Shown here piece after piece: positions 1 to 7,466 of a stretch of 64,000 nt of DNA. Below the pieces are notes generated by a model, which saw only the letters and a program-made list of their open reading frames with translations, was not told the DNA's origin and ran no database searches. Location: the NCBI GenBank assembly GCA_022616275.1, contig JAKEFB010000115.1, positions 32,814 to 96,813 of the forward strand, in the 5' to 3' direction. Each line of letters opens with the position of its first letter. Within the stretch, counting starts at the first letter, position 1. The position numbers and the translations under genes were made by a program. The stretch comes from Chloroflexota bacterium (GTDB lineage: Bacteria; Chloroflexota; Anaerolineae; Promineifilales; Promineifilaceae).

Positions 1-138
1 GCATTCGCTGCCCCGGCCAATTAAAAACTCCTCTGCGTCCAACGTCCAACGCTCCCCGGCCAGTTGACCTTCACGAACAATGAGTACCGGTTTTTCGTCC
101 ATGATCATTCAGCCCTCTTCAATTACAATTATGCAAGC
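1..138. other. Gene-free left edge
   Basis: No gene is visible here. The stretch holds a short tandem of CAACGTC-like words near 39-53, of the same style as the intergenic arrays elsewhere. A TTG codon at 64 is in frame with the following kinase, but it lacks a ribosome binding site and would add a non-conserved N-terminus. Confidence 0.5.
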
Positions 139-1122
139 ATGATACCAGCACTTGAAAGTGGAACTATTTTACGCGGACGCTACAAGCTGACCAAAATAGT
201 CGGCCAGGGAGGTATGGGTAACGTCTACCGGGCCGAGGATTTGCGCTTGCCGGGCCGCTTGTGCGCCATTAAAGAAGTCCGGCCGGAACCAGGCGCCTCG
301 CCAGAAATTCGCCGGCAGGCGCAGAGCCAGTTTTTGCGCGAGGCCAGCCTGCTGGCGCAACTGGACCATCCGAACCTGCCGAAGGTGTCCGATTTCTTTA
401 CCGAGGGTGATCAGGATTACCTGGTGATGGACTTTGTGCCAGGTCATGACTTGAAAGAATTGATTGACGAGGCCCGAGCCGCCGGCCGCCTGCTGGACGC
501 TACCGTCGTCTTGAACTGGGCTATCCAAATCATAGACGCCATTACTTACCTGCACCAACAAGACCCCCCTGTTTTACACCGGGATATTAAACCTGCCAAC
601 ATCAAATTAACCCCGGACAACCGGATCAAGCTGGTTGATTTTGGATTGGCCAAGCTGCTGGCCAGCGACGACACGCGGACCATCACCGTTATCCAGGGAC
701 GGGGTACAGCGCTTTATACACCCTTGGAACAATATGGCGGCGAAAGTGAACATACTGACGTGCGCTCCGATATTTATGCGCTAGGGGCTACGCTGTACCA
801 TTTGCTTACCTGCCAGCCCCCACCGGAGGCCAAGGAAAGATTTCTGAACCCTAGTGTACTCCGCCCGGTACACGTGATCAACAAGGAAGTAAGCTTGCAG
901 GTCTCGGAAGCGGTACAGTGGGGGATGGAAATGCACCCCGACGACCGGCCGGAAAGCATGGCCATGTTTCGTCAAGTCTTGTTGGGCGACCGCCGCCGGC
1001 CTGGTAAGGCGGAACTGCTGCCGGCCGAATCAGACCTGCGAGAAGCGCTAAAAGACAACTCCGTCATTGCCGTCGTGGCCCTGGGGCTGTTTGTGCTGGC
1101 CATCCTACTCACTATCTTGTAG
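139..1122 (+). CDS. Membrane-anchored Ser/Thr protein kinase
   Basis: Hanks-type protein kinase of about 327 residues that phosphorylates Ser/Thr on unknown targets. The Gly-rich loop GQGGMGNVY is at about residues 22-30, the ATP-binding Lys is in AIKEV, the catalytic loop is HRDIKPAN near 147 and DFGLA is near 167. The last 20 residues form one transmembrane helix (VIAVVALGLFVLAILLTIL) ending at the C-terminus. There is no room for an extracellular sensor domain, so the enzyme is tail-anchored with the kinase in the cytoplasm. I chose the ATG at 139 because the kinase fold begins shortly after it. The next gene is 170 bp away behind its own promoter, so this gene probably ends a transcript. 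The family is certain, the substrate is not. Confidence 0.9.
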   Translation: MIPALESGTILRGRYKLTKIVGQGGMGNVYRAEDLRLPGRLCAIKEVRPEPGASPEIRRQAQSQFLREASLLAQLDHPNLPKVSDFFTEGDQDYLVMDFVPGHDLKELIDEARAAGRLLDATVVLNWAIQIIDAITYLHQQDPPVLHRDIKPANIKLTPDNRIKLVDFGLAKLLASDDTRTITVIQGRGTALYTPLEQYGGESEHTDVRSDIYALGATLYHLLTCQPPPEAKERFLNPSVLRPVHVINKEVSLQVSEAVQWGMEMHPDDRPESMAMFRQVLLGDRRRPGKAELLPAESDLREALKDNSVIAVVALGLFVLAILLTIL

Positions 1123-1156
1123 AAACCTTTCCAAAAGATATTTTTCTCTGGCCAAC

Positions 1157-1188
1157 TGTCGTCTATCGTCCATCGTCTGTCGTCAAAT
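1157..1188. repeat. Tandem heptamer array (CGTCTAT type)
   Basis: Four near-identical 7-nt units of the form TCGTCTA/TCGTCCA/TCGTCTG follow each other just after the kinase gene. The same unit recurs at 39847-39896 and 40700-40733. Only one arm is present here. Confidence 0.7.
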
Positions 1189-1190
1189 GC

Positions 1191-1218
1191 TTGACACATT
1201 GGCAAGCTTTGATATATT
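1191..1218 (+). promoter_or_regulatory. Sigma70-type promoter of the ABC ATPase gene
   Basis: TTGACA at 1191-1196 and TATATT at 1213-1218 are separated by 16 bp and lie about 75 bp before the next start codon. The -35 box is a perfect match to the consensus. Confidence 0.65.
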
Positions 1219-1292
1219 TTGGATAGTCTGATTTCTCATAGTTAGGCTGCTTCCTTTAATTCAACCAGTTGCCCCATGAAGGAGAAGGCGCC

Positions 1293-2393
1293 ATGGCAAG
1301 TGTAACCTATAGACATGTATACAAGCGGTTCGGGGACTTCACAGCGGTCGCCGACCTGAGTATTGACGTCGCCGACAAAGAATTCGTCGTCTTCGTCGGG
1401 CCGAGTGGCTGCGGCAAGTCCACTTGCCTGCGGATGCTGGCCGGACTAGAGGAAATCACCGATGGCGAAATCCTCATTGGTGACCGGGTGGTTAACGACG
1501 TGCCGCCCAAAGACCGGGACATCGCTATGGTCTTCCAGAGCTACGCCCTGTACCCGCACATGAGCGTCTACGACAACATGGCCTTCGGGCTGAAGCTACG
1601 CAAGACACCGAAGGCGGAGATAGATCGGCGGGTGAAAGAGGCGGCCGAAATCTTAGGACTGGGCCAGTTGCTCGACCGTAAGCCAAAGGCGCTATCGGGC
1701 GGGCAGCGGCAGCGGGTGGCGGTGGGGCGAGCGATCGTGCGCGAGCCGGCCGTGTTCCTGATGGACGAGCCTTTGTCGAACCTGGACGCCAAGCTGCGGG
1801 TATCGGCACGGGCGGAGATCTCCAAGCTGCACAAACGGCTGGGGACGACGTTCATCTACGTCACCCACGACCAGGTGGAAGCGATGACGATGGGCGACCG
1901 GATCATGGTCATCAAGGACGGGGTCTTGCAGCAGATAGACACGCCACGGTCGTTGTATACGGAGCCGCACAACATCTTCGTCGCCGGGTTCATCGGTAGC
2001 CCGAGCATGAACTTCTTCAACGCCACCCTGGTCAGCGAAGACGGGCGGCTGTACGCCGACGCGGGCGACTTCCGGGTCCACGTGCCGGAGGATCGCAGGA
2101 GCGCCTTCCAGAACTACACCGGCAAGGAAGTGGTCTTGGGGCTGCGGCCGGAAGACATTCATGGGACGAACTATGCCCCGCCGAACATCAACGCCGCACC
2201 CATGGAAGGGACGGTTGAGGTAGTGGAGTTGCTGGGGCACGAGTTACACCTGTACATCAACACGGGCAAGAATAACCTGGTGGCCATTGTAGACACCCGG
2301 ATGGCGCCGAAGGTCGGCAACAAGGTTGGGTTGGTGGCCAACGTGGACCACCTGCACATGTTTGACAAAGAATCGGAGATGGCCATCCGCTGA
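1293..2393 (+). CDS. ABC transporter ATP-binding protein, CUT1 sugar/glycerol-phosphate type
   Basis: Nucleotide-binding subunit (366 aa) of a carbohydrate-type importer of the MalK/UgpC/MsmX family. Walker A GPSGCGKST is at residues 36-44, followed by the Q-loop, the signature LSGGQRQR near 134, Walker B FLMDEPLSNLD and the switch His in VTHD. The C-terminal third is the TOBE/MOP-like regulatory domain typical of CUT1 ATPases. The ATG at 1293 follows GAAGGAGAAGG; a TTG at 1269 is less likely. No permease or binding protein lies beside it, so it may serve several distant importers, as MsmX does. A hairpin terminator follows. Confidence 0.93.
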   Translation: MASVTYRHVYKRFGDFTAVADLSIDVADKEFVVFVGPSGCGKSTCLRMLAGLEEITDGEILIGDRVVNDVPPKDRDIAMVFQSYALYPHMSVYDNMAFGLKLRKTPKAEIDRRVKEAAEILGLGQLLDRKPKALSGGQRQRVAVGRAIVREPAVFLMDEPLSNLDAKLRVSARAEISKLHKRLGTTFIYVTHDQVEAMTMGDRIMVIKDGVLQQIDTPRSLYTEPHNIFVAGFIGSPSMNFFNATLVSEDGRLYADAGDFRVHVPEDRRSAFQNYTGKEVVLGLRPEDIHGTNYAPPNINAAPMEGTVEVVELLGHELHLYINTGKNNLVAIVDTRMAPKVGNKVGLVANVDHLHMFDKESEMAIR

Positions 2394-2400
2394 TCTGATA

Positions 2401-2469
2401 ATTCAGTAATTAGGTAATTGGGTAATTACCCAAGACCAATTACTGAATTACCCAACTACCCCTAATTGG
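2401..2469. repeat. Intergenic inverted repeat of TAATTNGG units
   Basis: Direct 8-nt steps of the GTAATTGG type read toward the right and are mirrored as CCAATTACTGAATTACCC, giving a long imperfect hairpin. The same unit is found at 5772-5820, 34497-34556 and 41286-41347. Confidence 0.8.
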
Positions 2470-2481
2470 AGGAAGTGAGGG

Positions 2482-2513
2482 GCCGCTGCTCAACGAGCAG
2501 CGGCTTTTCTTTT
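2482..2513 (+). terminator. Rho-independent terminator
   Basis: The arms GCCGCTGCT (2482-2490) and AGCAGCGGC (2496-2504) are perfectly complementary with a 5-nt loop and are followed by TTTTCTTTT. It ends the ABC ATPase transcript and lies immediately before the next ribosome binding site. Confidence 0.85.
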
Positions 2514-2522
2514 GGAGCAGGT

Positions 2523-3446
2523 ATGGAAGATCGAAAAGTCTGGAGCGCGTTCCTATTGTTAGCCCTTACCTGGGGAACCTCCTTCTTGTTCATTAAAGTG
2601 GCCTTGCGGACCTTGCAGCCCATCACCTTGGTGGCGCTGCGGCTGCTGGTCGGTTGGCTAGGGTTGATGGTCATTGCTCGCTGGCAGGGGCTGACCCTGC
2701 CCCGGGAACGGCGGTTGTGGAAACATCTGGCATTGATGGGGTTGCTGAATACGGCCGTGCCCTTTGTCCTGATCACCTGGGCCGAGTCGGGGCCAAAAGG
2801 GGTAGACAGCGCCGTGGCTTCGGTGTTAAACAGCACGGTTCCCCTTTTTAGCCTGGTCATTGCCGGCTGGATCTTGCGGGCCGAGCCAACCACAGCCGGG
2901 CGGGTGGTTGGGTTGTTGGTGGGCTTCGCCGGGGTACTCTTGCTCTTTAGCCGCAACCTGACCGGCGAGTGGGGTGGGCTGGCCCCGCAACTGGCCGTAG
3001 TGGCGGCTGCCCTGTGCTACGCCCTTTCTTCCAGCTACGCCCGCCGCTACCTGGTGGGCGTCAAGCCGGTCGTTGTCTCCGCCGGGCAGTTGTTGGTCGC
3101 CACCGGGGTGGCCTGGCTGGCCGCCTTTCTGGGGGAAGATTTCGCTCAGCAGAGCCTGACGGTAGCCAGCGCCGGGGCCATTCTCTGGCTGGGGTTACTC
3201 GGTTCCTGCCTGGCTTACATTCTCTACTTTTACATCTTGCAGCAATGGGGAGCAACTCGCACCACCCTGGTTACTTACATCTTGCCGGTGGTAGGCGTAT
3301 CGGCCGGGGCGCTGTTCCTGGGCGAACAGGTAGACTGGCGACTGGTAGTCGGCGGCTTGCTCATCTTGAGTGGGGTTGGCGCCGTGAATTGGCGGCCGCG
3401 CCGGGTCCCTCTGTCCGAACCGGTTAAGGCAGAGATTGGAGATTAG
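2523..3446 (+). CDS. EamA/DMT-superfamily transporter
   Basis: Integral membrane protein of 307 aa with about ten hydrophobic helices in two homologous halves. The first half starts ALTWGTSFLFIKVAL, with the WGxxF motif of EamA repeats; the second begins near residue 150 (AALCYALSSSYARRYL). Such carriers export metabolites or amino acids; the substrate cannot be told. The start at 2523 follows TTGGAGCAGG. The gene ends KAEIGD, where GD and the stop come from a GAGATTAGAGATT array shared with the convergent MFS gene. Confidence 0.9.
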   Translation: MEDRKVWSAFLLLALTWGTSFLFIKVALRTLQPITLVALRLLVGWLGLMVIARWQGLTLPRERRLWKHLALMGLLNTAVPFVLITWAESGPKGVDSAVASVLNSTVPLFSLVIAGWILRAEPTTAGRVVGLLVGFAGVLLLFSRNLTGEWGGLAPQLAVVAAALCYALSSSYARRYLVGVKPVVVSAGQLLVATGVAWLAAFLGEDFAQQSLTVASAGAILWLGLLGSCLAYILYFYILQQWGATRTTLVTYILPVVGVSAGALFLGEQVDWRLVVGGLLILSGVGAVNWRPRRVPLSEPVKAEIGD

Positions 3447-3500
3447 AGATTGTGAGCAACCCCTGGTTGCCAATCTCCTAATCTCCAACCTCTAATCTCC
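3432..3500. repeat. Inverted repeat of GAGATTG heptamers between convergent genes
   Basis: Three direct units GAGATTG/GAGATTA at 3432-3452 are mirrored by units of CAATCTC at about 3470-3500. Both flanking coding regions run into the arms: the EamA and MFS genes each end in GAT-TAG contributed by the repeat. The same unit recurs at 23709, 41964 and 47405. Confidence 0.85.
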
Positions 3501-4704
3501 CAAACAGCGGCAGCAACAACACCGTCAGGAACGCGCAGAAGGCAAAGACCGCCGGAAGGCCGGCCACTTCGGCAATGCCGCCGGCCACGGCCGCACCCAG
3601 CGACAGAGAGCCAAAGCCGAAAAGCCGCATCACGCCGCTGACCCGGCCCAACATGGCGTCTGGCACGACCTGTTGCCGGATGGACGTAACGACGACCCCC
3701 CACATCGTGCTGCCAATTCCACCGATGACGGCTGCCGCGCCGATGGCCCAGGGGTTGGCCGTGAACGCCGGAATGGCCAGCATGACGAACGTGCCCAGAA
3801 TATCCGCGCCAATAGCCCAGCGCCGGCCGAGCCAGCGCACGAGAGGGGTGGCCAGCAGCGCCCCGGCCACGCCGCCAATGCCGATGCTGGTCAACAACAC
3901 CCCATAGCCGAATTCGGATAGACCCCCGGGGCCGGGCGCGACCACGTACAACACCATGACGGCCGCCCAGGCGCTCCAGCCCAGGTTCATGACAGCCACA
4001 ATTATGGCTAACGAACGCAATAGCGCATGATTCCATACGTAGTGGAGGCCGGCTCGAATGTCTACGAGCATTTGCGGCCGGCTCGTATTCACTGGACGGA
4101 AGGAGCCGGCCATGAGCAACAGCGCCAGGGCCGCAGCCAGGTAAAGCCCTGAACTTGCGCCAAAGGCCAGCGCCAGGCTGAGGGCGGCAATCGCCCCACC
4201 CAGGGGCGGTCCAATGAACTCGTTGGTGATTGTGGTAACGCCCACCAGCCTCGCGTTGGCGCGCTCAAGCTCCGCTGGTTTGACTATGGACGGCAAAACG
4301 GTTGAGGCCGCCGTATCGGCCAGCGTTTCGGCAACTCCCAGGGCGAGCGCGACCAGGTACAAGAACGGCAGGGACAACAGGTCGGTGGTAAAGCCTACCA
4401 CCAGCGCGGCCAGAACGCCCATGCGCAGCAGGTTTGCGCCGACCATCATCTGCTGCCGGTCGTGTCTGTCGGCCAGGGCGCCGGCCGGGAGGGCAAAGAG
4501 GAGCCACGGCAGCCGGACGGCGAAAGCCACCCCGGCCACCAGGCTCGGAGAGGTGGTTAGCCTGGCGGCGAGCAGGGGCAGAGCCAGCTTAAAGACGCCG
4601 TCGGCCAGGTTAGAGACGGCCGTCGCCGTCCACAAGGCCCAAAAACTGTTGACCTGGCGGAACCGGGCCAGTGTGTTGGTTGATCCAGCGATGAGATCGG
4701 ACAT
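3478..4704 (-). CDS. MFS transporter, MFS_3 exporter-like
   Basis: Major facilitator of about 408 aa with twelve predicted helices. The loop 2-3 motif appears as GALADRHDRQQMM, and a weaker copy follows helix 8. The overall pattern resembles enterobactin exporter/MFS_3 proteins, which export small molecules by proton antiport. The ATG at 4704 is preceded on the minus strand by GAAAGAGAG; an upstream ATG at 4749 would add 15 non-conserved residues. It is divergent from the CGNR regulator at 4858 across a 150-bp region with symmetric motifs, so that regulator probably controls it. Confidence 0.88.
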   Translation of the reverse strand: MSDLIAGSTNTLARFRQVNSFWALWTATAVSNLADGVFKLALPLLAARLTTSPSLVAGVAFAVRLPWLLFALPAGALADRHDRQQMMVGANLLRMGVLAALVVGFTTDLLSLPFLYLVALALGVAETLADTAASTVLPSIVKPAELERANARLVGVTTITNEFIGPPLGGAIAALSLALAFGASSGLYLAAALALLLMAGSFRPVNTSRPQMLVDIRAGLHYVWNHALLRSLAIIVAVMNLGWSAWAAVMVLYVVAPGPGGLSEFGYGVLLTSIGIGGVAGALLATPLVRWLGRRWAIGADILGTFVMLAIPAFTANPWAIGAAAVIGGIGSTMWGVVVTSIRQQVVPDAMLGRVSGVMRLFGFGSLSLGAAVAGGIAEVAGLPAVFAFCAFLTVLLLPLFGRLEVGD

Positions 4705-4760
4705 TGTGTGCTCTCTTTCAGGTTTGTACTGTGCATTTAATGCGCACAATGAACGGGGCT

Positions 4761-4850
4761 ACTCCTTGACAAACGGTAGATACCATGCTAAAAAGTAAGG
4801 AGTAAAACTAGTAATGAGGCTTACTATATCAGAATTCGCGTAAGGAGTCA
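4761..4850. promoter_or_regulatory. Divergent promoter region with repeated TAAGGAGT motif
   Basis: TTGACA at 4766-4771, a 17-bp spacer and TAAAAA at 4789-4794 form a promoter reading toward the CGNR gene. TAAGGAGT occurs at 4796 and 4841 and in inverse orientation as ACTCCTTG at 4761. The copy at 4841 also serves as ribosome binding site. The arrangement is a plausible operator for the CGNR regulator. Confidence 0.5.
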
Positions 4851-4857
4851 ATAGGCT

Positions 4858-5409
4858 ATGAGTGCTTACTATGAGCGTTTGGCGGCGCTGGTCGAGGAGT
4901 TGATTAACACGTATGACACCTACCTGGAAGAGCCTGAACATCTGCGGGAACCGGCCGATCTCCAGCGCTTTTTGCGGGAACAGGGGATACGAGTAGACGC
5001 TCCAATCGGCAAGGCAGAGCTTGAAGCGGTACGTGAGTTGCGCAGCCAGTTGCGGGAAATTTGGCTCGCGGACGAAGAGGCGGGCGTGGCTGTTGATCGG
5101 CTGAATGGATTGTTGGCCACTGCCTGTGTAGCGCCACAGCTTAAGGCCGGCCAGGAGGGGACGTGGCGCCTCGAATTTGCTGTCGAGGCCAGCACGCCGC
5201 TCGTCCGGCGACTGGCCGTTGAAAGCGCCCTGGGGTTGAGCGCCGCGTTGGCCGAGCATGGCTTCGAACGCATGAAAGCCTGCCAGGCCGAACCCTGCCG
5301 TGACGTTTTTATTGATACGTCCCGCAACCGCTCTCGCCGCTTCTGCTCGGACCGCTGCGCCAACCGCTATCACATCGCCGCATTTCGTGATCGCCAGCGG
5401 TTAGCTTAA
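4858..5409 (+). CDS. CGNR zinc-finger (ABATE-domain) transcriptional regulator
   Basis: A 183-aa protein with the N-terminal ABATE-like helical region (residues 1-130) and a C-terminal zinc finger: Cys at CQAEPC, then FIDTSRNRSRRFCSDRCANRY. The usual CGNR signature is CANR here, so the Gly is replaced but both metal Cys pairs are kept. Members are putative stress or antibiotic-responsive regulators. TAAGGAGT gives a good ribosome binding site. Divergence from an MFS exporter supports a local-regulator role. Confidence 0.85.
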   Translation: MSAYYERLAALVEELINTYDTYLEEPEHLREPADLQRFLREQGIRVDAPIGKAELEAVRELRSQLREIWLADEEAGVAVDRLNGLLATACVAPQLKAGQEGTWRLEFAVEASTPLVRRLAVESALGLSAALAEHGFERMKACQAEPCRDVFIDTSRNRSRRFCSDRCANRYHIAAFRDRQRLA

Positions 5410-5419
5410 GGGTACGCGG

Positions 5420-5776
5420 ATGCCGGAAGCCAATTACCAGGTCGGTGAGACCTTTCACGTTCAATTTGTCTGGCGGCTGCCGGAGGGCGACTTTTTGCGG
5501 GCTATTTTCACGGCCGAGGTGCTGCATCGCGACTTTGTTTCCGACAAGTACGTCGTCCGCCTGGCCGAATTTGTCGCCGGCCGGCAGGAGGCGGCCGATG
5601 GCACGATGCGGCCGGAAGCAGAGCTGTCTCGCGACTACTGGGCCATGGTCGGCCGTCTGCCCGGCCGGAAAATCTCCCTCGCCTTTGAAGCCGGCGACGG
5701 CCGGCCGTTGTGGCTCCGCCTGGCAACCCTGACCGGAGAGCACAACTTCTTCTCCCGCCTCAACAGGCCGGAGTAA
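5420..5776 (+). CDS. Conserved-looking hypothetical protein, 118 aa
   Basis: Starts 10 bp after the CGNR gene and is probably co-transcribed. The protein is soluble, without signal peptide or membrane helix, and has alternating beta-strand-like segments (FHVQFVWRLPEG, KYVVRLAEFVAGR, PLWLRLATLTGEHNFF) suggestive of a small beta-barrel. I do not recognise a family. The stop codon TAA and the preceding GAG fall at the edge of the following TAATTGAG array. Confidence 0.6.
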   Translation: MPEANYQVGETFHVQFVWRLPEGDFLRAIFTAEVLHRDFVSDKYVVRLAEFVAGRQEAADGTMRPEAELSRDYWAMVGRLPGRKISLAFEAGDGRPLWLRLATLTGEHNFFSRLNRPE

Positions 5777-5820
5777 TTGAGTAATTGGGTAATTACCCAA
5801 TTACTCAATTACTCAATTAC
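5772..5820. repeat. Inverted repeat of TAATTGAG/TAATTGGG units
   Basis: A near-perfect palindrome lies between convergent genes: GAGTAATTGGGTAATT faces AATTACCCAATTACTC, with a further direct copy. It supplies TAA stop codons to both the 118-aa gene and the minus-strand gene beginning at 7349. It may act as a bidirectional terminator although no long U-tract is present. Confidence 0.8.
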
Positions 5821-7349
5821 TTCTCCTGCTGCGCCTTGACCGTAATATTCTGAATCGTGCCGAAGGCCGCCTCGCTGACACTTTTGACCGCTTGCAGACG
5901 AGTGAGCTGATCGTGCCAGAAGCTGGAGCCAGCGCTGGCGGCCAGTCCGGTGAGGATGATGCCGGCCGTGATATTGTTGGCCAGGGTCACGTTGAAAAGG
6001 AGCAGGGAGTAAGTGCCCTGGGGCACCAGGATAGCGGTTAGAAAATTGGCTGCGCCGTCGGGCAGCAGCGGGTCCAGGAGGTTGGCCGAATCAATTTGCA
6101 GCATATAGGCCAGCACGATGCCGACGATAACCGACAACGTCCGCAGCCAACGAACCCGCGAAGCGGCTTCGTCCTGGTGCCGTTGTTCCAGCTCCAACAT
6201 GACCCGCGCTGTCTCGGTAACGTCGTCAATGTGGGGAGAGATGCGCAACGTTCTGTCGTCGTCCCCCCGGCGCATCAGCCGGTTCCACGCCCGCTCAATG
6301 CCGCTCAGCACCTGGCCGATGCCCGGCCAGGTGCTGAGCTTCCGCCAGACCTTGCGCGCCGGGCTCTGGATCATGTAGCGTTGCCGCTCTACCCCTTTTA
6401 ATAACTCGTTGAGGGAAGCCAGGTAAATGTCCACCTGCTGGCTGGAGAGGCTTTCAAATTTTGTCAGGAACGTTTTAAACCAATCGTCCACCGCCTGCAG
6501 CTCGGTCTCCGGCAGGCCCAACCCGCTCAGTTGCGGCCGTAGCACCTGGAAGTAATTCTTCTCGACCACACTGCGGGAACCGGCCGACAGTATACCGAGC
6601 TGGTTGCGGGCCCAGGTGACGACAATGTCGGCCGTCTGGCCTTGTAACAACAGGACAGTTCGGCGTAGCAACTCCTGGGCGTCGGCCTGCGACAACTGGA
6701 CCAGCAACTGGTTAATTTTGTCCTGCAGGGGAACAGTGATGTAGTCGCCCAGGCTAAGCTCGGCCGCCAGCCGGCTGATAGCTTCGCCCAATTCCTTGCT
6801 GACCAGTTGGACCAATTCTTCCTGTGTAGGTAATGGTTCGGCTTTGACCTTTTGCAAAATCGTTTTAACAGCCTGGCCGATGTGCCCTTCTTGCAACTGG
6901 AAAATAAAGTCCTCGGCCTCGGCGACCGGCTTGAGCAAGTTACTCAGGGCCGTAATGTGGCGCTGTAACTGCTGTTCCGCCTCCAAACTGGCCCCCAGGT
7001 TTTCCAGCGTCCCGGGGACCAGGTCCTTAAACTGTTCCATCGCCTGGCGAGCCGTGGGTTTGGTTTTCAGGCCGATGGCCAGCTTGGCCACGTCTACAGT
7101 AATTTCCGTGCCGATGGCCATTGTGAACATGATAACCACGTACAGGCCCAACGTAGCCAGGATGGCCGACAGTCCTGCCGGTAGGGCCGACTCTTCCTCC
7201 CCACCATCCTGCTCCACCGGCTGGCTGCCAGTGGTGGTCGTTGTCTTCTGCGGCTGGTCCTGGCCCTGCCCGGCCGCCGGCGGGGCCGCCGACATCATGC
7301 CAACCATCAAGACAAATGCTACCCCCAACGAGAGAACTCGACGCGACAT
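5817..7349 (-). CDS. Exported multi-helix membrane protein of unknown function
   Basis: A 510-aa protein with a clear signal peptide (MSRRVLSLGVAFVLMVGMM, cleavage after AAG). One helix is at about 55-80, a long amphipathic helical region at 95-380 may be coiled coil, and three helices lie near the C-terminus (SVIVGIVLAYMLQ; FLTAILVPQGTYSLLLF; ITAGIILTGLAAS). No enzymatic motif is visible. The helical middle would be extracytoplasmic or form a scaffold. AAGGAGG just before the ATG supports the start. Family not recognised. Confidence 0.7.
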   Translation of the reverse strand: MSRRVLSLGVAFVLMVGMMSAAPPAAGQGQDQPQKTTTTTGSQPVEQDGGEEESALPAGLSAILATLGLYVVIMFTMAIGTEITVDVAKLAIGLKTKPTARQAMEQFKDLVPGTLENLGASLEAEQQLQRHITALSNLLKPVAEAEDFIFQLQEGHIGQAVKTILQKVKAEPLPTQEELVQLVSKELGEAISRLAAELSLGDYITVPLQDKINQLLVQLSQADAQELLRRTVLLLQGQTADIVVTWARNQLGILSAGSRSVVEKNYFQVLRPQLSGLGLPETELQAVDDWFKTFLTKFESLSSQQVDIYLASLNELLKGVERQRYMIQSPARKVWRKLSTWPGIGQVLSGIERAWNRLMRRGDDDRTLRISPHIDDVTETARVMLELEQRHQDEAASRVRWLRTLSVIVGIVLAYMLQIDSANLLDPLLPDGAANFLTAILVPQGTYSLLLFNVTLANNITAGIILTGLAASAGSSFWHDQLTRLQAVKSVSEAAFGTIQNITVKAQQEK

Positions 7350-7361
7350 AGTCCCTCCTTA

Positions 7362-7466
7362 AACAGTGATGAGCAGTGAGCGATGAGCGATGAGTGATAC
7401 ACTAAGAGTTGCTCATTGCTTGCGATTGGCTTTGCCAATCGTCACTCATTGCTCATTGCTTATTAT
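7362..7466. repeat. Inverted repeat of GAGCAATGA/GTGATGAGC units
   Basis: Units such as GATGAGCAGTGAGCGATGAG on the left face CACTCATTGCTCATTGCTTA on the right, with a central TTGGCTTTGCCAA hairpin. The right arm encodes the last residues (ISNEQ) and stop of the FAD oxidase on the minus strand. Confidence 0.8.
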
